DNA of 38,660 bases from the NCBI RefSeq assembly GCF_000444135.1, contig NZ_ATDK01000559.1, positions 1 through 38,660 on the forward strand, written 5' to 3'. Shown piece by piece: positions 1-16,022 of the stretch. Below the pieces are notes generated by a model that did no database searches, was not told the DNA's origin, and saw nothing but the letters and a program-made list of their open reading frames with translations. The position numbers and the translations under genes were made by a program. The DNA is from Pseudomonas avellanae BPIC 631. GTDB taxonomy: Bacteria > Pseudomonadota > Gammaproteobacteria > Pseudomonadales > Pseudomonadaceae. The first letter of the stretch is position 1; each line of letters opens with the position of its first letter.

Positions 1-3
1 GCG

Positions 4-33
4 TTGAGGGTTTTTGTTTTGGGCGTTTATAAA
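4..33 (+). promoter_or_regulatory. possible birA promoter
   Basis: A TTGAGG box at 4-9 and a TATAAA box at 28-33 are separated by 18 bases, a plausible sigma-70 promoter about 85 bases before birA. The rest of 34-116 holds nothing I recognise. In P. aeruginosa an rRNA operon precedes birA, so the first bases may lie just behind a 5S rRNA gene, but no rRNA sequence is visible here. Confidence 0.3.
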
Positions 34-116
34 ACCTCGATGAAAACACATTTTCGTTTCTATGCATCATGCTGCTGCGTGGCTATGATGCGTGCCTTAT
101 TGCCAGGCGATTCTAA

Positions 117-1076
117 ATGCTGACCTTGTTAAAGCTTCTTGCTGATGGTGCATTTCATTCTGGACAGGTCTTGGGCGAGTCCCTTGGGGTGAGCCGTAGC
201 GCCGTCTGGAAACAGCTTCAGCAGCTTGAGTCTGATCTCGGTATCGAGGTTCATAAAGTGCGTGGGCGGGGCTATCGACTGGCGACGCCTATTGTTCTTT
301 TGGACCCGGCTGCCATAGTTGAGTCTGGGATGCCTGTCGAATGGTCTGTGCGCACTTATGACTCTATCGATTCGACCAATGCAGAGGCGTCGCGGCTTAT
401 CGCCTGTGGGGCTCCAATGCCCCTGCTGGTGGTCGCCGAGCAGCAAACGGCCGGCAGAGGGCGGCGTGGTCGCAAGTGGGTAAGTCCATTTGCCGAAAAC
501 CTGTATTACAGCCTCGTGCTGCGCATTGATGGTGGAATGCGGCAGTTGGAGGGGCTCAGCCTGCTGGTAGGGCTTGCGGTGATGAATGTCCTGCGTGATA
601 TGGGTGTTCAGGGCGCAGGTCTTAAATGGCCCAACGATGTGCTGGTCGGGCGACAAAAAATCGCCGGTATCCTGCTTGAGCTTATTGGCGATCCCGCAGA
701 TGTGTGTCACGTGATCATCGGGATCGGCGTAAACGTCAACATGCGTGCGTCTACCGAGGTCGATCAGTTGTGGACGTCGATCAGGCTGCAAACGGGCGCG
801 CCTGCCGATCGCAATACTATCGCGGCCCGCATAAGTGCTCAGCTTGAGGCTCTTCTGGCTGTTCATCGCCAGGAAGGCTTTTCAGCGTTCCAGAAGGAGT
901 GGGAGCGAGGGCATTTGTGGCAGGGAGCTGCAGTGAAGTTGCTTTCGGGAATCGAGACGGTGGAAGGGGGGGTGTTGGGCGTCGACTCACTTGGAGCGTT
1001 GCGGTTGGAAGTCAATGGTTTGGAAAAGAGCTTTAGCGGTGGTGAGCTCAGCTTGAGGTTGCGCGATGATTCTTGA
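117..1076 (+). CDS. birA: bifunctional biotin--[acetyl-CoA-carboxylase] ligase / biotin operon repressor BirA
   Basis: BirA activates biotin to biotinyl-AMP and attaches it to the carrier lysine of acetyl-CoA carboxylase; with the adenylate bound it can also repress biotin genes. The 319 residues match the two-function family (E. coli 321). Residues 1-60 form a winged helix-turn-helix with the recognition-helix segment [13 protein letters not shown], so the repressor domain is kept. The catalytic domain carries the biotin-adenylate loop GRGRRGRKW near 115-124 and the KWPNDVLV...KIAGILLE block near 169-188. A small SH3-like C-terminal domain follows. The ribosome site before ATG 117 is weak (GGCGA). 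The 3' end overlaps coaX by 11 bases, which suggests translational coupling. Confidence 0.95.
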   Translation: MLTLLKLLADGAFHSGQVLGESLGVSRSAVWKQLQQLESDLGIEVHKVRGRGYRLATPIVLLDPAAIVESGMPVEWSVRTYDSIDSTNAEASRLIACGAPMPLLVVAEQQTAGRGRRGRKWVSPFAENLYYSLVLRIDGGMRQLEGLSLLVGLAVMNVLRDMGVQGAGLKWPNDVLVGRQKIAGILLELIGDPADVCHVIIGIGVNVNMRASTEVDQLWTSIRLQTGAPADRNTIAARISAQLEALLAVHRQEGFSAFQKEWERGHLWQGAAVKLLSGIETVEGGVLGVDSLGALRLEVNGLEKSFSGGELSLRLRDDS

Positions 1077-1815
1077 GCTCGATTGCGGCAACAGCTTTAT
1101 CAAGTGGCGGATAATCACAAAGAGTTGCTCAACGTTGGTCAGCGGCGGAGTGGTGGACTCGGACACAGCCTTGCTGGAGTGCCTGGGCAATCTGTCAGGC
1201 GCGGCATTCAGCGATTGCCGTCTGGTGAGCGTTCGTAGCGCGGAAGAAACGGCGAAGCTGGTTGGCGCGCTGGAAGATACCTTTTCCATTAGCCCGGTCT
1301 GTGCAGCGCCGGCACCAGGGCTTGCCGGGGTAATCAACGGATACGACGATTTTGCACGCTTGGGCCTGGATCGCTGGTTGGCATTTGTAGGGGCTTACCA
1401 CCTTGTTAAAGGTGCCTGCCTGGTGATCGATCTGGGCACCGCCATCACGTCTGACTTTGTTGAAGCGTCAGGAAAGCATCTGGGCGGTTTCATCTGTCCT
1501 GGCATGCCACTAATGCGCAATCAGCTGCGTACCCATACCCGTCGCATTCGATATGACGATGCAGAGGCTGAAAAAGCCCTGGTACGACTCGTGCCTGGCC
1601 GTGCGACGGCCGAGGCTGTGGAGCGAGGTTGTTCTCTCATGCTTCGCGGATTCGCAATGACTCAGATCGAGATAGCTCGCGAATACTGGGGTGACGACTT
1701 TGCTATTTTCGTGACAGGAGGCGACGCTGTCTTGGTTGCTGATGTGTTACCGGGCGCTCGCATTGTCCCTGATTTGGTATTCGTTGGCCTGGCTCTCGCT
1801 TGTCCTTTACGTTGA
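1066..1815 (+). CDS. coaX: type III pantothenate kinase CoaX
   Basis: This enzyme phosphorylates pantothenate, the first step of coenzyme A synthesis. It belongs to the ASKHA fold, unrelated to E. coli CoaA and not feedback-inhibited by CoA. The 249 residues show the family's phosphate motif [10 protein letters not shown] (5-14), the substrate block [13 protein letters not shown] (about 104-116), the second phosphate motif [11 protein letters not shown] (about 124-134), GGFICPGM (about 144-151) and TGGDA near 221. The start lies inside the end of birA and is preceded by a GAGG-like stretch within that gene. birA-coaX is the standard Pseudomonas pair and couples two cofactor steps that serve fatty-acid synthesis. 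Confidence 0.95.
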   Translation: MILELDCGNSFIKWRIITKSCSTLVSGGVVDSDTALLECLGNLSGAAFSDCRLVSVRSAEETAKLVGALEDTFSISPVCAAPAPGLAGVINGYDDFARLGLDRWLAFVGAYHLVKGACLVIDLGTAITSDFVEASGKHLGGFICPGMPLMRNQLRTHTRRIRYDDAEAEKALVRLVPGRATAEAVERGCSLMLRGFAMTQIEIAREYWGDDFAIFVTGGDAVLVADVLPGARIVPDLVFVGLALACPLR

Positions 1816-1822
1816 GGTCCTT

Positions 1823-2251
1823 ATGCGTTGGTTGTTTCTTCTGCTGTTGATGCTTAATGGCTTCTATTACCTGTGGCATCAGCAGGAGGCTCCGTTGAGG
1901 GCCAAAGAGGTCATGCCTCTATCGCTGCATCGCGCCACGCAGCAGGATATCCGCCTGCTTAGCGAGTCAGATGCAAATCGAGTGTCGCAAGATGCCGACA
2001 CGAAGTGTCTCTATCTGGGTGGCTTCCCCGGGCAGGAAGACGCTCGGCTGGTTGAGCAGCGATTGAACAGCCTGGATATCCAGTCACAATTTCGGCCCCT
2101 GCAATCCAATGGCTCGACAGCCTATTGGCTGAAAATCATCCCGGAAAGTCGTCGTCTTGTAGAGGCGAGTGTCATGACTCAGCTGAGCCAGGATTTTCCG
2201 CAATTAAAAAATCAAATAATGTCGTGCGAGGGCATTGCAACTGCTGATTAG
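1823..2251 (+). CDS. small SPOR-domain membrane protein
   Basis: I chose ATG 1823, preceded by GAGG seven bases upstream, over an in-frame ATG at 1736 that lies deep in coaX. The protein then has 142 residues: a short basic N-terminus, one hydrophobic segment at about 3-19 (signal anchor, inner membrane), a polar linker, and a C-terminal part from about 62 (CLYLGGFPGQEDARLVEQRL) that looks like a SPOR fold, with the typical G-F start and a later YWLKI strand. SPOR domains bind denuded peptidoglycan at division sites. The gene sits 7 bases behind coaX, the same place as the hypothetical gene of P. aeruginosa. The cellular role is unknown; the SPOR call rests on pattern recognition. Confidence 0.75.
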   Translation: MRWLFLLLLMLNGFYYLWHQQEAPLRAKEVMPLSLHRATQQDIRLLSESDANRVSQDADTKCLYLGGFPGQEDARLVEQRLNSLDIQSQFRPLQSNGSTAYWLKIIPESRRLVEASVMTQLSQDFPQLKNQIMSCEGIATAD

Positions 2252-2352
2252 TTTACATAGAATGGCGCCCGCTTCGCAGTGAGGTGAAAGTCTCGCGAAC
2301 GAAGTGGTTAGTAGTCAACGCATGTAACCTCAGGTTTTTACTGAGAAAAAGG

Positions 2353-2381
2353 TTGACAAAAGGGTAGCATGAGTTGAGAAT
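2353..2381 (+). promoter_or_regulatory. promoter of the tRNA-Tyr-Gly-Thr transcript
   Basis: A perfect TTGACA at 2353-2358, a 17-base spacer and GAGAAT at 2376-2381 lie 13 bases before tRNA-Tyr. The GC-rich stretch GCTGCCTCG after the -10 box resembles the discriminator of stringently controlled stable-RNA promoters. The preceding stretch 2252-2352 shows no gene. Confidence 0.7.
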
Positions 2382-2394
2382 GCTGCCTCGCTTA

Positions 2395-2479
<85 letters not shown>

Positions 2480-2503
2480 GATTTAGCGCGAGCTGCAAAT
2501 TGC

Positions 2504-2577
<74 letters not shown>

Positions 2578-2603
2578 TGTTTGCGGTTCATGCATTGTGT
2601 TTT

Positions 2604-2679
2604 GCTCTTGTAGCTCAGTTGGTAGAGCACACCCTTGGTAAGGGTGAGGTCAGCGGTTCGAATCCGCTCAAGAGCTCCA
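2604..2679 (+). tRNA. tRNA-Thr (anticodon GGT)
   Basis: 76 bases with encoded CCA. Acceptor stem GCTCTTG/CAAGAGC, anticodon stem CACCC/GGGTG with anticodon GGT at 2637-2639, D-arm AGCTCAGTTGGTAGAGC. It is the last tRNA before a terminator hairpin. Confidence 0.96.
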
Positions 2680-2684
2680 TTGCT

Positions 2685-2717
2685 AAAGGCAGATATGAAA
2701 ATATCTGCCTTTGTTTT
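2685..2717 (+). terminator. Rho-independent terminator after tRNA-Thr
   Basis: A perfect 12-bp stem (2685-2696 with 2701-2712) closes a GAAA tetraloop and is followed by GTTTT. It ends the Tyr-Gly-Thr transcript at the place where P. aeruginosa continues into a tuf gene. Confidence 0.85.
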
Positions 2718-2794
2718 AGGTGGTTCCGCATTGCGTGATCTGCTTGAAGCTTGTTTGAGGTGGGCTGTGTGTAAGGCCTGCTTTGAATAAGGTG

Positions 2795-2823
2795 TTGAAA
2801 AACTCTCGTCAGGTCCGCATAAT
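2795..2823 (+). promoter_or_regulatory. promoter of tRNA-Trp-secE-nusG
   Basis: TTGAAA at 2795-2800 and CATAAT at 2818-2823 are exactly 17 bases apart and lie 21 bases before tRNA-Trp. Together with the terminator at 2685-2717 this makes tRNA-Trp, secE and nusG a separate unit. Confidence 0.7.
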
Positions 2824-2844
2824 GGTCGGCCTGATTTTGCTTTT

Positions 2845-2920
2845 AGGTCAGTAGCTCAATTGGCAGAGCGACGGTCTCCAAAACCGTAGGTTGGGGGTTC
2901 GATTCCCTCCTGACCTGCCA
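2845..2920 (+). tRNA. tRNA-Trp (anticodon CCA)
   Basis: 76 bases with encoded terminal CCA. Acceptor stem AGGTCAG with the matching 3' strand CTGACCT, anticodon CCA at 2878-2880 in loop CTCCAAA, T-arm GGGGGTTCGATTCCCTC. It lies 46 bases before secE and is probably cotranscribed with it. Confidence 0.96.
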
Positions 2921-2966
2921 GATTCCCTAGATGTAATCTGGCTTTCTTTTCACAGGATCTCCGTAG

Positions 2967-3335
2967 ATGAATCCCAAGGCTGAAGCATCAGACTCTCGCT
3001 TTGATTTGCTGAAATGGCTCCTGGTAGTCGTTTTGGTAGTCGTGGGTGTTGTCGGTAATCAGTATTACTCTGCTGAGCCGATCCTGTACCGTGTTCTCGC
3101 TCTCCTTGTGATTGCCGCCGCAGCTGCATTTGTAGCTCTGCAGACGGGCAAAGGCAAAGCTTTCTTCGTTCTGGCGAAAGAAGCGCGCGCAGAGATCCGT
3201 AAAGTCGTTTGGCCTACTCGCCAAGAAACCACGCAAACCACGTTGATCGTTGTGGCTGTTGTGCTGGTTATGGCGTTGCTGCTGTGGGGGCTTGATTCCC
3301 TGCTCGGCTGGCTTGTTTCCTCGATAGTTGGCTAA
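2967..3335 (+). CDS. secE: preprotein translocase subunit SecE
   Basis: SecE clamps SecY in the inner-membrane protein export channel. The 122 residues are of the long three-helix gammaproteobacterial type: hydrophobic segments at about 15-33, 40-58 and 91-112. The conserved amphipathic piece EIRKVVWPTRQE just before the third segment is the part that holds SecY. The start ATG 2967 follows AGGATCTCCG, a fair ribosome site. nusG begins 9 bases after the stop, the near-universal secE-nusG pairing. Its partner SecY is encoded at 28731 in the same window. Confidence 0.96.
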   Translation: MNPKAEASDSRFDLLKWLLVVVLVVVGVVGNQYYSAEPILYRVLALLVIAAAAAFVALQTGKGKAFFVLAKEARAEIRKVVWPTRQETTQTTLIVVAVVLVMALLLWGLDSLLGWLVSSIVG

Positions 3336-3344
3336 GGGTGTCCC

Positions 3345-3878
3345 GTGGCTAAGCGTTGGTACGTAGTGCATGCATACTCGGGTTACGAGAAGCATGTCAT
3401 GCGCTCGTTGGTCGAGCGTGTGAAGCTGGCAGGCATGGAAGATGGCTTCGGCGAAATTCTGGTTCCCACTGAAGAAGTGGTTGAAATGCGTAATGGCCAG
3501 AAACGCAAAAGCGAGCGCAAGTTCTTCCCTGGTTATGTGCTGGTCCAGATGGACATGAATGAAGGTACTTGGCACTTGGTCAAGGATACCCCTCGTGTCA
3601 TGGGCTTCATCGGCGGTACTGCTGATAAGCCGGCTCCGATCACCGACAAAGAAGCAGAAGCGATTCTGCGTCGCGTTGCTGACGGTAGCGACAAGCCGAA
3701 ACCGAAGACGCTGTTCGAGCCGGGTGAGGTTGTTCGTGTCACCGACGGTCCGTTCGCCGATTTCAACGGTACGGTAGAAGAAGTTAACTACGAAAAGAGC
3801 CGTATCCAAGTGGCGGTGCTCATTTTCGGACGCTCTACCCCGGTAGAGTTAGAGTTCAGTCAGGTCGAGAAGGCCTAG
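3345..3878 (+). CDS. nusG: transcription termination/antitermination protein NusG
   Basis: NusG binds the clamp of RNA polymerase, suppresses pausing, and links the polymerase to Rho or to ribosomal protein S10. The 177 residues comprise the NGN domain (about 1-115, opening with [16 protein letters not shown] and including [10 protein letters not shown]) and a C-terminal KOW domain (about 126-177, with [18 protein letters not shown]). The start is GTG at 3345, because the N-terminal sequence AKRWYVVH directly follows it. A clear terminator closes the unit 18 bases after the stop. Confidence 0.97.
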   Translation: MAKRWYVVHAYSGYEKHVMRSLVERVKLAGMEDGFGEILVPTEEVVEMRNGQKRKSERKFFPGYVLVQMDMNEGTWHLVKDTPRVMGFIGGTADKPAPITDKEAEAILRRVADGSDKPKPKTLFEPGEVVRVTDGPFADFNGTVEEVNYEKSRIQVAVLIFGRSTPVELEFSQVEKA

Positions 3879-3896
3879 CTGAGCTGAAATCCCATA

Positions 3897-3925
3897 CCCC
3901 GCAGCTTAAGGCTGTGGGGTTTTTT
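3897..3925 (+). terminator. Rho-independent terminator after nusG
   Basis: Stem CCCCGCAGC (3897-3905) pairs with GCTGTGGGG (3911-3919), one G-T pair, loop TTAAG, followed by six T. It separates secE-nusG from the L11 operon. Confidence 0.88.
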
Positions 3926-3951
3926 CGTCACTGGGATATACGCGTACGTAA

Positions 3952-3990
3952 CCGGGGAGCCTTTATAGGCGCTTGAACCCGTAATTGGAG
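3952..3990 (+). promoter_or_regulatory. probable L1-binding leader hairpin before rplK
   Basis: The leader folds as CGGG (3953-3956) with CCCG (3978-3981) and, inside it, GCCT (3959-3962) with AGGC (3967-3970), leaving a strongly asymmetric internal loop: GA on one side and GCTTGAA on the other. The ribosome site GGAG (3987-3990) follows within 6 bases. L1 represses the L11 operon in E. coli by binding a leader with an asymmetric loop near the rplK start; the assignment here is by position and shape only. Confidence 0.45.
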
Positions 3991-3996
3991 TGCCTC

Positions 3997-4428
3997 ATGG
4001 CCAAGAAGATAACCGCATACATCAAGCTGCAAGTGAAAGCCGCTCAGGCTAGCCCTAGCCCGCCAGTTGGTCCTGCTCTGGGTCAGCATGGTGTGAACAT
4101 CATGGAATTCTGCAAGGCGTTCAACGCCCGTACTCAGGGTATTGAGCCGGGCCTGCCGACTCCAGTGATCATCACTGTATACAGCGACCGTAGCTTCACC
4201 TTTGAAACAAAAAGTACCCCTGCATCGGTTCTGCTGAAGAAAGCTGCAGGCTTGACCAGCGGCTCGGCTCGCCCGAACACCGTTAAAGTTGGCACCGTGA
4301 CTCGTGCTCAGCTGGAAGATATCGCTAAAGCAAAAAATGCGGATCTGACTGCAGCTGACATGGAAGCGGCCGTGCGTACCATCGCCGGTTCCGCTCGTAG
4401 CATGGGCCTTAACGTGGAGGGTGTGTAA
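3997..4428 (+). CDS. rplK: 50S ribosomal protein L11
   Basis: L11 forms the base of the GTPase-associated centre with 23S rRNA, and stringent-factor RelA activity depends on it. I chose ATG 3997, giving 143 residues and the standard [13 protein letters not shown] start, over an upstream in-frame TTG at 3985; GGAG at 3987-3990 supports this. The proline-rich N-terminal domain ([13 protein letters not shown], about 21-33), where thiostrepton acts in sensitive bacteria, is intact. The C-terminal rRNA-binding domain ends with the signature [16 protein letters not shown]. The stop and the rplA start share bases (TAATG), so translation is probably coupled. Confidence 0.97.
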   Translation: MAKKITAYIKLQVKAAQASPSPPVGPALGQHGVNIMEFCKAFNARTQGIEPGLPTPVIITVYSDRSFTFETKSTPASVLLKKAAGLTSGSARPNTVKVGTVTRAQLEDIAKAKNADLTAADMEAAVRTIAGSARSMGLNVEGV

Positions 4429-5123
4429 TGGCTAAGCTGACCAAGCGTCAAAAGGCAATCGCCGAAAAGATTGAAGCTGGCAAATCCTACAACTTTGTAG
4501 ACGCAGCTGCTCTGCTGACCGAGCTGTCGACTGTCAAGTTCAGCGAGTCTATCGATGTCGCTGTCAACCTGGGTGTTGATCCTCGTAAATCCGACCAGGT
4601 TGTTCGTAGCGCTACCGTACTGCCGCACGGCACCGGTAAAACTGTACGCGTTGCAGTTTTCACCCAGGGTCCTGCTGCTGAGGCTGCTCTGGCTGCTGGT
4701 GCTGATCGCGTTGGTATGGACGATCTGGCTGCTGAAATGAAAGCCGGCGATCTGAACTATGACGTCGTCATCGCTTCCCCTGACGCAATGCGCGTTGTGG
4801 GCCAGTTGGGTCAGGTTCTCGGTCCTCGTGGCCTGATGCCTAACCCAAAAGTCGGCACTGTTACTCCTGACGTGGCTACCGCTGTCAAGAACGCCAAGGC
4901 TGGTCAGGTTCGTTATCGCACCGACAAAAACGGCATTATCCACACTTCCGTTGGCAAAGTCGGTTTCGACGCAGTCAAGCTGAAGGAAAACGTTGAAGCC
5001 CTGATCGCTGATCTGAAGCGTATCAAGCCTGCTTCCTCGAAAGGTATTTACGTCAAGCGCATCACCCTGAGCACCACCATGGGTCCGGGCCTGGTCATCG
5101 ACCAAGGTTCGCTGGAAGCGTAA
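4428..5123 (+). CDS. rplA: 50S ribosomal protein L1
   Basis: L1 builds the mobile stalk at the E site and helps release deacylated tRNA. In E. coli it also represses its own operon by binding the leader. The 231 residues are of normal length, and the L1 signature around [17 protein letters not shown] (about 125-141) is complete. The start overlaps the rplK stop by one base. Behind the gene a GC-rich hairpin and an L10-type leader separate it from rplJ. Confidence 0.97.
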   Translation: MAKLTKRQKAIAEKIEAGKSYNFVDAAALLTELSTVKFSESIDVAVNLGVDPRKSDQVVRSATVLPHGTGKTVRVAVFTQGPAAEAALAAGADRVGMDDLAAEMKAGDLNYDVVIASPDAMRVVGQLGQVLGPRGLMPNPKVGTVTPDVATAVKNAKAGQVRYRTDKNGIIHTSVGKVGFDAVKLKENVEALIADLKRIKPASSKGIYVKRITLSTTMGPGLVIDQGSLEA

Positions 5124-5132
5124 GACAAAAAT

Positions 5133-5155
5133 GGCGCGGCGTTGTTTGCCGCGCC
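5133..5155 (+). other. GC-rich hairpin between rplA and the L10 leader
   Basis: GGCGCGGC (5133-5140) pairs perfectly with GCCGCGCC (5148-5155) around a 7-base loop. No T-run follows (GTTTGAAAG), so it is more likely an mRNA-end stabiliser, a processing site or a weak attenuator than a full terminator. Confidence 0.55.
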
Positions 5156-5159
5156 GTTT

Positions 5160-5325
5160 GAAAGATTGGGGTCCCTGCCTGGCGGGGGCTATCCAAGACC
5201 GTAGGCGACGCAAGTCTTAAACCTCAAGCCTACGCAGATGGTGCTCCCGGTTCCTTACCGAATCAGACACCAAAACGACATCTGACTCCGGTCGGATGAA
5301 ACGGTAACAAGCAGGAGTTAAACCC
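5160..5325 (+). promoter_or_regulatory. L10(L12)4-responsive leader of rplJ
   Basis: The 166 bases before rplJ carry the hallmarks of the ribosomal L10 leader family: stem GTAGGC (5201-5206) with GCCTAC (5228-5233) enclosing GACGCAAGTCTTAAACCTCAA, then CAGATGGTG. In E. coli the L10-L7/L12 complex binds this structure and blocks translation of rplJ and rplL. The match is by recognisable sequence and position. Confidence 0.75.
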
Positions 5326-5826
5326 GTGGCAATTAAACTCGAAGACAAGAAGGCCATCGTCGCTGAAGTCAACGAGGCTGCCAAAGCTGGTCTGTCCGCT
5401 GTCGTGGCTGATGCCCGTGGTGTGACAGTCGGCGCTATGACCGGACTCCGTAAAGAGGCTCGTGAAGCTGGCGTTTACGTACGCGTTGTACGTAACACCC
5501 TGCTCAAGCGCGCTGTTGCTGACACTGAATTCAGTGTCCTCAACGACGTGTTCACCGGCCCGACCTTAATCGCGTTCTCCAACGAACATCCTGGCGCTGC
5601 TGCCCGTTTGTTCAAGGAATTCGCGAAAGGTCAGGACAAGTTCGAGATCAAGGCAGCTGCGTTCGAGGGCAAGTTCCTCGCAGCTAATCAGATCGACGTA
5701 CTGGCAACCTTGCCGACCCGTAACGAAGCAATTTCTCAGCTGATGAGCGTGATTCAAGGCGCTACCAGCAAATTGGCTCGTACTCTGGCGGCTGTTCGCG
5801 ACCAAAAAGAAGCAGCTGCAGCTTAA
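5326..5826 (+). CDS. rplJ: 50S ribosomal protein L10
   Basis: L10 anchors the L7/L12 dimers to the ribosome and acts, in complex with them, as repressor of its own operon. The start is GTG at 5326, preceded by CAGGAG; the product begins [14 protein letters not shown], as is usual for the family. The 166 residues have an N-terminal rRNA-binding domain (with [13 protein letters not shown], about 52-64) and a C-terminal helix from about 130 that carries the L12 dimers. A 79-base gap without a terminator leads to rplL. Confidence 0.97.
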   Translation: MAIKLEDKKAIVAEVNEAAKAGLSAVVADARGVTVGAMTGLRKEAREAGVYVRVVRNTLLKRAVADTEFSVLNDVFTGPTLIAFSNEHPGAAARLFKEFAKGQDKFEIKAAAFEGKFLAANQIDVLATLPTRNEAISQLMSVIQGATSKLARTLAAVRDQKEAAAA

Positions 5827-5905
5827 GGCTGAGTCAGATCTTTTCGCGTATTTTTGTTTATTTAGATGGTCGCGTAGGCCGTCCCCCAATTCAGGAAATT
5901 GAGTC

Positions 5906-6271
5906 ATGTCTATCTCTCAAGATGATATCCTTAACGCCGTAGCTGAAATGTCCGTTATTCAGGTTGTAGAACTGATCAAGGCATTCGAAGAGAAGTTCGG
6001 CGTTACTGCTGCTGCCGGTTCTGCTGGTCCAGCTGTTGCTGCTGCTGTTGTTGAAGAACAAACTGAATTCAACGTCATGCTGCTGGAAGCTGGCGAGAAG
6101 AAAGTTAACGTGATCAAGGCAGTACGTGAGCTGACCGGTCTGGGCCTGAAAGAAGCCAAGGCAGTCGTTGACGGCGCCCCAGGCATCGTTCTGGAAGCTG
6201 TTGCCAAAGACGCTGCCGACAAAGCCAAAGCTACTCTGGAAGAAGCAGGCGCTAAAGTCGAGCTGAAATAA
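5906..6271 (+). CDS. rplL: 50S ribosomal protein L7/L12
   Basis: L12 dimers recruit and stimulate the GTPases EF-G, EF-Tu, IF2 and RF3 (EF-G and EF-Tu are encoded downstream in this window). The 121 residues show the dimerisation domain at about 1-33, an alanine-rich hinge at about 35-53 ([15 protein letters not shown]) and the globular domain from about 55, including [23 protein letters not shown] 5906 is preceded by a weak purine-rich site (CAGGAAATTGAGTC). The attenuator behind the gene would make L12 more abundant than RNA polymerase. Confidence 0.97.
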   Translation: MSISQDDILNAVAEMSVIQVVELIKAFEEKFGVTAAAGSAGPAVAAAVVEEQTEFNVMLLEAGEKKVNVIKAVRELTGLGLKEAKAVVDGAPGIVLEAVAKDAADKAKATLEEAGAKVELK

Positions 6272-6317
6272 GCATCGATTTTGAGTGTCCAGCCCACGCG
6301 TTTAGCGAAAGGCTGAT

Positions 6318-6346
6318 GGCTGGTGGCTTTTGCCACCGGCCTTTTT
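6318..6346 (+). terminator. attenuator between rplL and rpoB
   Basis: A 10-bp stem, GGCTGGTGGC (6318-6327) with GCCACCGGCC (6332-6341, one T-G pair), loop TTTT, then five T. It lies in the 221-base gap before rpoB. No clear promoter is visible between it and rpoB, so it must be read through in part, as in E. coli where the equivalent attenuator lets about a fifth of transcripts pass. Confidence 0.75.
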
Positions 6347-6492
6347 CCGTTATAGACGGTTGGCGCGATCAACGTTTGTAACGTGCTGTATCCACCGATG
6401 GCGGTGGCGCAAACCAAGGGGTTTGCAAGATTTTCTGGCTGCTTCCGTCGGGAGGGAGCCAAACAAGCAGGTGACCAAGCTGGGGAACGCTG

Positions 6493-10566
<4,074 letters not shown>

Positions 10567-10630
10567 CACGTGACGCGAATCGGGGGCAGGGCGGTATTGC
10601 CTGCTCCCCTGCTCCGCCAGGAGGAAAGCC

Positions 10631-14830
<4,200 letters not shown>

Positions 14831-14834
14831 GATT

Positions 14835-14908
14835 AAAGCCTCGGCATTTTCATTCGGCAGGCAGCACAATTTGTGTTGCTTGCCTTGTGAGGAGGCCGGG
14901 GCTTTGTC
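14835..14908 (+). terminator. long nested terminator after rpoC
   Basis: An outer stem AAAGCCTCGGC (14835-14845) pairs with GCCGGGGCTTT (14895-14905, one T-G-type mismatch pair as G-T), and within it GGCAGGCAGCACAA (14856-14869) pairs with TTGTGTTGCTTGCC (14871-14884). The T-run is short (CTTTGTCTT). It marks the end of the rif operon. Confidence 0.65.
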
Positions 14909-14937
14909 TTGACTGGGGGCGGGATCCTCTTTAGACT
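14909..14937 (+). promoter_or_regulatory. probable promoter of the str operon (rpsL)
   Basis: TTGACT at 14909-14914, a 17-base spacer and TAGACT at 14932-14937, immediately behind the rpoC terminator. This would give a leader of about 85 bases before rpsL. 14938-15027 shows no gene. Confidence 0.5.
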
Positions 14938-15027
14938 CTTGTACCCCTAAATTTGGCGGGGCTTGTGCCTCGTCATTTGCTTTTCTTGTAAGACAATAGC
15001 GTCGCAAGACAACAGTGGAGCTAGTAG

Positions 15028-15399
15028 ATGGCAACTATCAACCAGCTGGTACGTCAGCCGCGTAAGCGTATCGTCGAGAAATCCGACGTGCCTGCGCTGC
15101 AGAACTGCCCGCAACGTCGCGGTGTGTGCACTCGTGTGTATACCACCACGCCGAAAAAACCTAACTCGGCATTGCGTAAAGTCTGCCGTGTGCGCCTGAC
15201 CAACGGTTTCGAGGTTTCCTCGTACATCGGTGGTGAAGGTCACAACCTGCAAGAGCACAGCGTGGTACTGATCCGTGGCGGTCGTGTAAAAGACTTGCCA
15301 GGTGTTCGTTATCACACCGTTCGTGGTTCTTTGGATACCTCCGGCGTCAAAGGTCGTAACCAGGGTCGCTCGAAATACGGTACCAAGAAGCCTAAGTAG
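15028..15399 (+). CDS. rpsL: 30S ribosomal protein S12
   Basis: S12 controls decoding accuracy at the A site. The 123 residues start [14 protein letters not shown]. Lys43 (in [13 protein letters not shown], counting Met as 1) and Lys88 in [14 protein letters not shown] are the wild-type streptomycin-sensitive residues; Asp89, the methylthiolation site in E. coli, is present. ATG 15028 follows TGGAGCTAGTAG. It is first of rpsL-rpsG-fusA-tuf. Confidence 0.97.
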   Translation: MATINQLVRQPRKRIVEKSDVPALQNCPQRRGVCTRVYTTTPKKPNSALRKVCRVRLTNGFEVSSYIGGEGHNLQEHSVVLIRGGRVKDLPGVRYHTVRGSLDTSGVKGRNQGRSKYGTKKPK

Positions 15400-15992
<593 letters not shown>

Positions 15993-16022
15993 TTTCAGCG
16001 TCACTAAATTTGCGAGGGCTTT

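Noticed and set aside
1736..1822. Longer start for the SPOR-domain gene at ATG 1736
   Set aside because: It would overlap coaX by 80 bases and place 29 odd residues before the signal anchor; ATG 1823 has a GAGG site and begins directly before the hydrophobic segment.
15151..15300. Possible streptomycin-resistance change in rpsL
   Set aside because: Lys43 and Lys88 are both wild type.
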